Positions 62,055 through 64,000 of a stretch of 64,000 bases of DNA are shown here, in pieces. Made by a program: the position numbers and the translations under genes. Source of the DNA: Paraburkholderia silvatlantica (GTDB lineage: Bacteria > Pseudomonadota > Gammaproteobacteria > Burkholderiales > Burkholderiaceae); assembly GCF_003096715.1 (NCBI RefSeq), contig NZ_QEOL01000016.1, positions 124,001-188,000 on the forward strand, given 5' to 3'. The first letter of the stretch is position 1; each line of letters opens with the position of its first letter. Under the pieces are notes generated by a model. The model searched no databases. It was not told where the DNA came from and saw nothing but the letters and a program-made list of their open reading frames with translations.

Positions 62055-63138
62055 GGGCGCCCTCCTGATGGATGAAACGGATGGCGTCGCTATGCCAGTC
62101 GATGCCCACGTGGTCGCCTTCGGCAAGCGGCTCCCTGCCCTCGTTCTGGCAGCACACGAGCATTTCGCCCGCGCGGCTGTCGAGCCGGTAGAGCCACTGG
62201 CTGCCGAGGAAGAAGCGGCTCGTCACGCGCCCGGCGAGCCGGCCCGAGCCGCTTGCGCACAGCTTGAGCTTTTCGGGGCGGATGCACAGCGTGATCGCGT
62301 CGCCCACGCCCACGGCGCGGCCGCGCTCGGGCAGTTGCGCCGTCGAGCCCGTTTCCGCGAGATCGTGGCCGAGGTCCACGCGGATCGTGTCGCCCTCGCG
62401 CGCGACGATGCGGCCCGCGAGCATGTTGGCCTTGCCGATGAACTGCGAGACGAAGTCGTTCTCGGGCCGCTCATACGCGCGATAAGGCGTGTCGACCTGG
62501 GTGATCCGGCCGCTTTCCATCACGACCACGCGATCGCTGATCGACAGCGCTTCGGACTGATCGTGCGTGACCATCAGCGTGGTCGTGCCGATCTTGCGCT
62601 GAATGGCGCGCAGTTCGAACTGCATGTCTTCGCGCAGCTTGGCGTCGAGATTGGACATCGGCTCGTCGAGCAGCAGCACGGGCGGCGCGATCACAATGGC
62701 GCGCGCAATCGCCACGCGCTGGCGCTGGCCGCCCGAAAGCTCGCGCGGAAAGCGCTGCGCGTAAGCGTCGAGGCGCACGAGCGCGAGTGCCTCGCGAATG
62801 CGATCCCGGCGCTCGGCTTTGTCCACGCCGCGCATTTCGAGGCCAAAGCTCACGTTCTGCTCCACGCTCATGTGCGGAAAGAGCGCATAGCTCTGGAACA
62901 CGATGCCGAGGCCGCGCTTGTTCGGGGGCGTGTGCGTAATGTCGCGCCCATCGAGCGTGATACGCCCGCGCGTGGTCTCGACGAAGCCGGCGATCATCTG
63001 CAGCGTCGTGGTTTTGCCGCAGCCCGAGGGGCCGAGCATTGAGACGAACTCGCCTTTTTCCACCGACAAATTGACGCCCGCAACCGCCTGCAGATCGCCA
63101 AACGATTTCGATACATCGGTCAGGGTGAGGAACGACAT
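62047..63138 (-). CDS. ABC ATPase, PotA/spermidine-putrescine type
   Basis: A 363-residue ATPase: Walker A GPSGCGKT, FQSYALFPHMSVEQNVSFGL, signature LSGGQRQRVAIARAI, Walker B VLLLDEPMSNLDAKLR and VTHDQSEAL. Residues about 245-355 are the TOBE regulatory domain (IRPEKLKLCASGSGRLAG). It is the first gene of the seven-gene operon and is divergent from iclR, with three IclR-like dyads in the gap. Confidence 0.92.
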   Translation of the reverse strand: MSFLTLTDVSKSFGDLQAVAGVNLSVEKGEFVSMLGPSGCGKTTTLQMIAGFVETTRGRITLDGRDITHTPPNKRGLGIVFQSYALFPHMSVEQNVSFGLEMRGVDKAERRDRIREALALVRLDAYAQRFPRELSGGQRQRVAIARAIVIAPPVLLLDEPMSNLDAKLREDMQFELRAIQRKIGTTTLMVTHDQSEALSISDRVVVMESGRITQVDTPYRAYERPENDFVSQFIGKANMLAGRIVAREGDTIRVDLGHDLAETGSTAQLPERGRAVGVGDAITLCIRPEKLKLCASGSGRLAGRVTSRFFLGSQWLYRLDSRAGEMLVCCQNEGREPLAEGDHVGIDWHSDAIRFIHQEGAHV

Positions 63139-63245
63139 GGGGTGGCCTTCCAGTGCTTGGGTTGCGCCGGCACCCGCTAAGCGGATTGCGGTGCGGGACG
63201 TTGAAGCGGACTGTAGCTAGCCAAATTTTTGGTCGTCAATTTAAA

Positions 63246-63262
63246 ATTCCATCAAACGATAG
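63246..63262. promoter_or_regulatory. Putative IclR operator 1
   Basis: ATTCCATCAAACGATAG matches the reverse complement of operator 2 at 13 of 17 positions. It lies about 108 bases upstream of the PotA-type gene. Confidence 0.5.
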
Positions 63263-63272
63263 AAATCTGACT

Positions 63273-63295
63273 TATATTCCGTTTAATGGAATATA
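63273..63295. promoter_or_regulatory. Putative IclR operator 2
   Basis: TATATTCC and GGAATATA are exact eight-base complements with a seven-base spacer (GTTTAAT). It is the best of the three sites in this gap, and its TTCC/GGAA ends suit IclR-family dimers. Confidence 0.65.
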
Positions 63296-63429
63296 GAAGC
63301 GGCCTGGCTTATGGGTTGTTTCACCCGGTGGACCTCGGGAAATCCCTGAATGAGCCGGCTGCCGGGTGATGATGTGTGGCAGTTCAATCTTTCAGTCAGC
63401 GCGCCAATTCGTACGGGCTTCCGACGGAT

Positions 63430-63446
63430 ATTCCGCTGAATGAAAT
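63430..63446. promoter_or_regulatory. Putative IclR operator 3
   Basis: ATTCCGCTGAATGAAAT matches the core of operator 2 at 14 of 17 positions and ends 14 bases before the iclR ATG, where bound protein would block its own expression. Confidence 0.6.
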
Positions 63447-63460
63447 AAATCGAGGTTGAT

Positions 63461-64000
63461 ATGACGTCAGTGGAAGAGAAAAGTGGAACGCCGGCCGACG
63501 ACGCACGCAGCGCCGGCGTGTTGCAGCGCGCATTCGCGCTGATCCGCGCACTCGGGGCAAGTCAGGCGGAAGGCAGCCGCGTGACCGCACTCGCCAAGGC
63601 TGTGGGGCTGACCCAGGCCACGGTGCACCGGCTGCTGCAGGGGCTGATCGCCGAAGGCGTGGTCGAACAGGACGAAGGCACGAGGCGCTATCGGCTGAGC
63701 GTGGATTTTTTCGCGCTCGCGGCACAGGCGGGCAATCCCAGCGGCATGCGCACGCTATGCCGGCCTGCATTGCTGCGGCTGTGCGCAAGCCTTGGCGACA
63801 CCATTTTCCTGCTCGTGAAGAGCAGCTTCGACGCGGTTTGCCTCGACATGTGCGAAGGTCCGTTTCCGATCCGCTCGTTCACGGGCGATATTGGCGGGCG
63901 CGTAGCGCTGGGCGTGGGGCAGGGCAGTCTTGCCATTCTCGCGTTCCAGCCCGAGGCCGAGCGCGAGGAGATCATTCGTTTCAACGTGCCGCGTTTGCGC
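63461..64000 (+). CDS. IclR-family transcriptional regulator, 3' end outside window
   Basis: The frame is open from the ATG at 63461 (GAGG site seven bases upstream) to the window end, 180 codons, with no stop. The N-terminal winged helix covers residues about 18-85 (VLQRAFALIRALGA, LTQATVHRLLQGLIAEGVVE) and the effector domain follows (GDTIFLLVKSSFDAVCLDMC, PIRSFTGDIGGRVALGVGQG). About 70 more residues are expected beyond the edge. It is divergent from the PotABCD-dehydrogenase operon and is the natural candidate regulator for it; dyads of one type flank it. Confidence 0.92.
   Translation, partial: MTSVEEKSGTPADDARSAGVLQRAFALIRALGASQAEGSRVTALAKAVGLTQATVHRLLQGLIAEGVVEQDEGTRRYRLSVDFFALAAQAGNPSGMRTLCRPALLRLCASLGDTIFLLVKSSFDAVCLDMCEGPFPIRSFTGDIGGRVALGVGQGSLAILAFQPEAEREEIIRFNVPRLR

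Larger units (their letters stand above)
63139..63460. other. potA-iclR divergent promoter region
   Basis: 322 bases, noticeably AT-richer near 63220-63295, with no supported gene. It holds three repeats of one motif, listed separately. Confidence 0.7.

Overview
The window reads as a chromosomal stretch from a beta-proteobacterium of the Burkholderiales, most likely Paraburkholderia, Caballeronia or a close relative. The reasons are the high G+C with strong third-position G/C bias, two trimeric porins opening with the VTLYGIVD-type motif typical of that order, and dense packing of ABC importers, flavoenzymes and one-component regulators. No rRNA, tRNA, CRISPR array, insertion sequence or phage integrase was seen. 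Genus assignment is inference.

Layout. 1-2.0 kb: a membrane protein cut by the window edge and a peptidoglycan-binding endolysin-like protein. 2.0-7.4 kb: a minus-strand nucleoside-type module (porin, GntR regulator, ADP-ribosylglycohydrolase, NCS1 permease, PfkB kinase) with the same enzyme and regulator classes as the uncharacterised E. coli yegTUVW genes. 7.9-20.8 kb: a complete aerobic nicotinate (vitamin B3) degradation cluster: nicT, nicR, nicB, nicF, nicX, nicD, nicE (minus strand except nicR) and nicC, nicA and a cytochrome c protein (plus strand). Repeats resembling a MarR operator lie upstream of nicT, nicR, nicE and nicC. Its oddest feature is that the NicB function is divided between a 762-aa molybdenum subunit and an 820-aa protein joining a decayed molybdenum domain to three c-type haem domains. 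A frameshifted xdhC remnant follows. 21.1-26.2 kb: an N-methyl-amino-acid oxidase-like flavoprotein, a second porin, an NlpC/P60 lipoprotein and a small unknown gene.

26.4-56.1 kb is one long accessory region made of four import systems (SsuABC-like, a dipeptide/nickel type, a branched-chain amino-acid type and a polar amino-acid type) interleaved with an acyl-CoA-dehydrogenase-like flavoprotein, three CMD/AhpD-fold proteins, two paralogous FAD monooxygenase-like proteins, a cysteine-dioxygenase-like cupin, a cystathionine-lyase-type PLP enzyme and a four-domain rhodanese, under an AraC and a LysR regulator. The enzyme set points to scavenging and breakdown of organosulfur compounds such as S-substituted cysteines or their peptides. 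This is the best candidate for an undescribed system here.

56.3-64.0 kb: a minus-strand operon joining a PotABCD-type importer to a three-component FAD/FAD/[2Fe-2S] amino-acid or opine dehydrogenase (HcnABC/OoxAB/LhpBEF type), divergent from an IclR regulator that runs off the window edge. Three related dyads in the shared promoter region look like IclR operators.

Start codons were chosen from reading frame, ribosome binding sites and family starts. Family calls come from reading motifs by eye; no database search was run.
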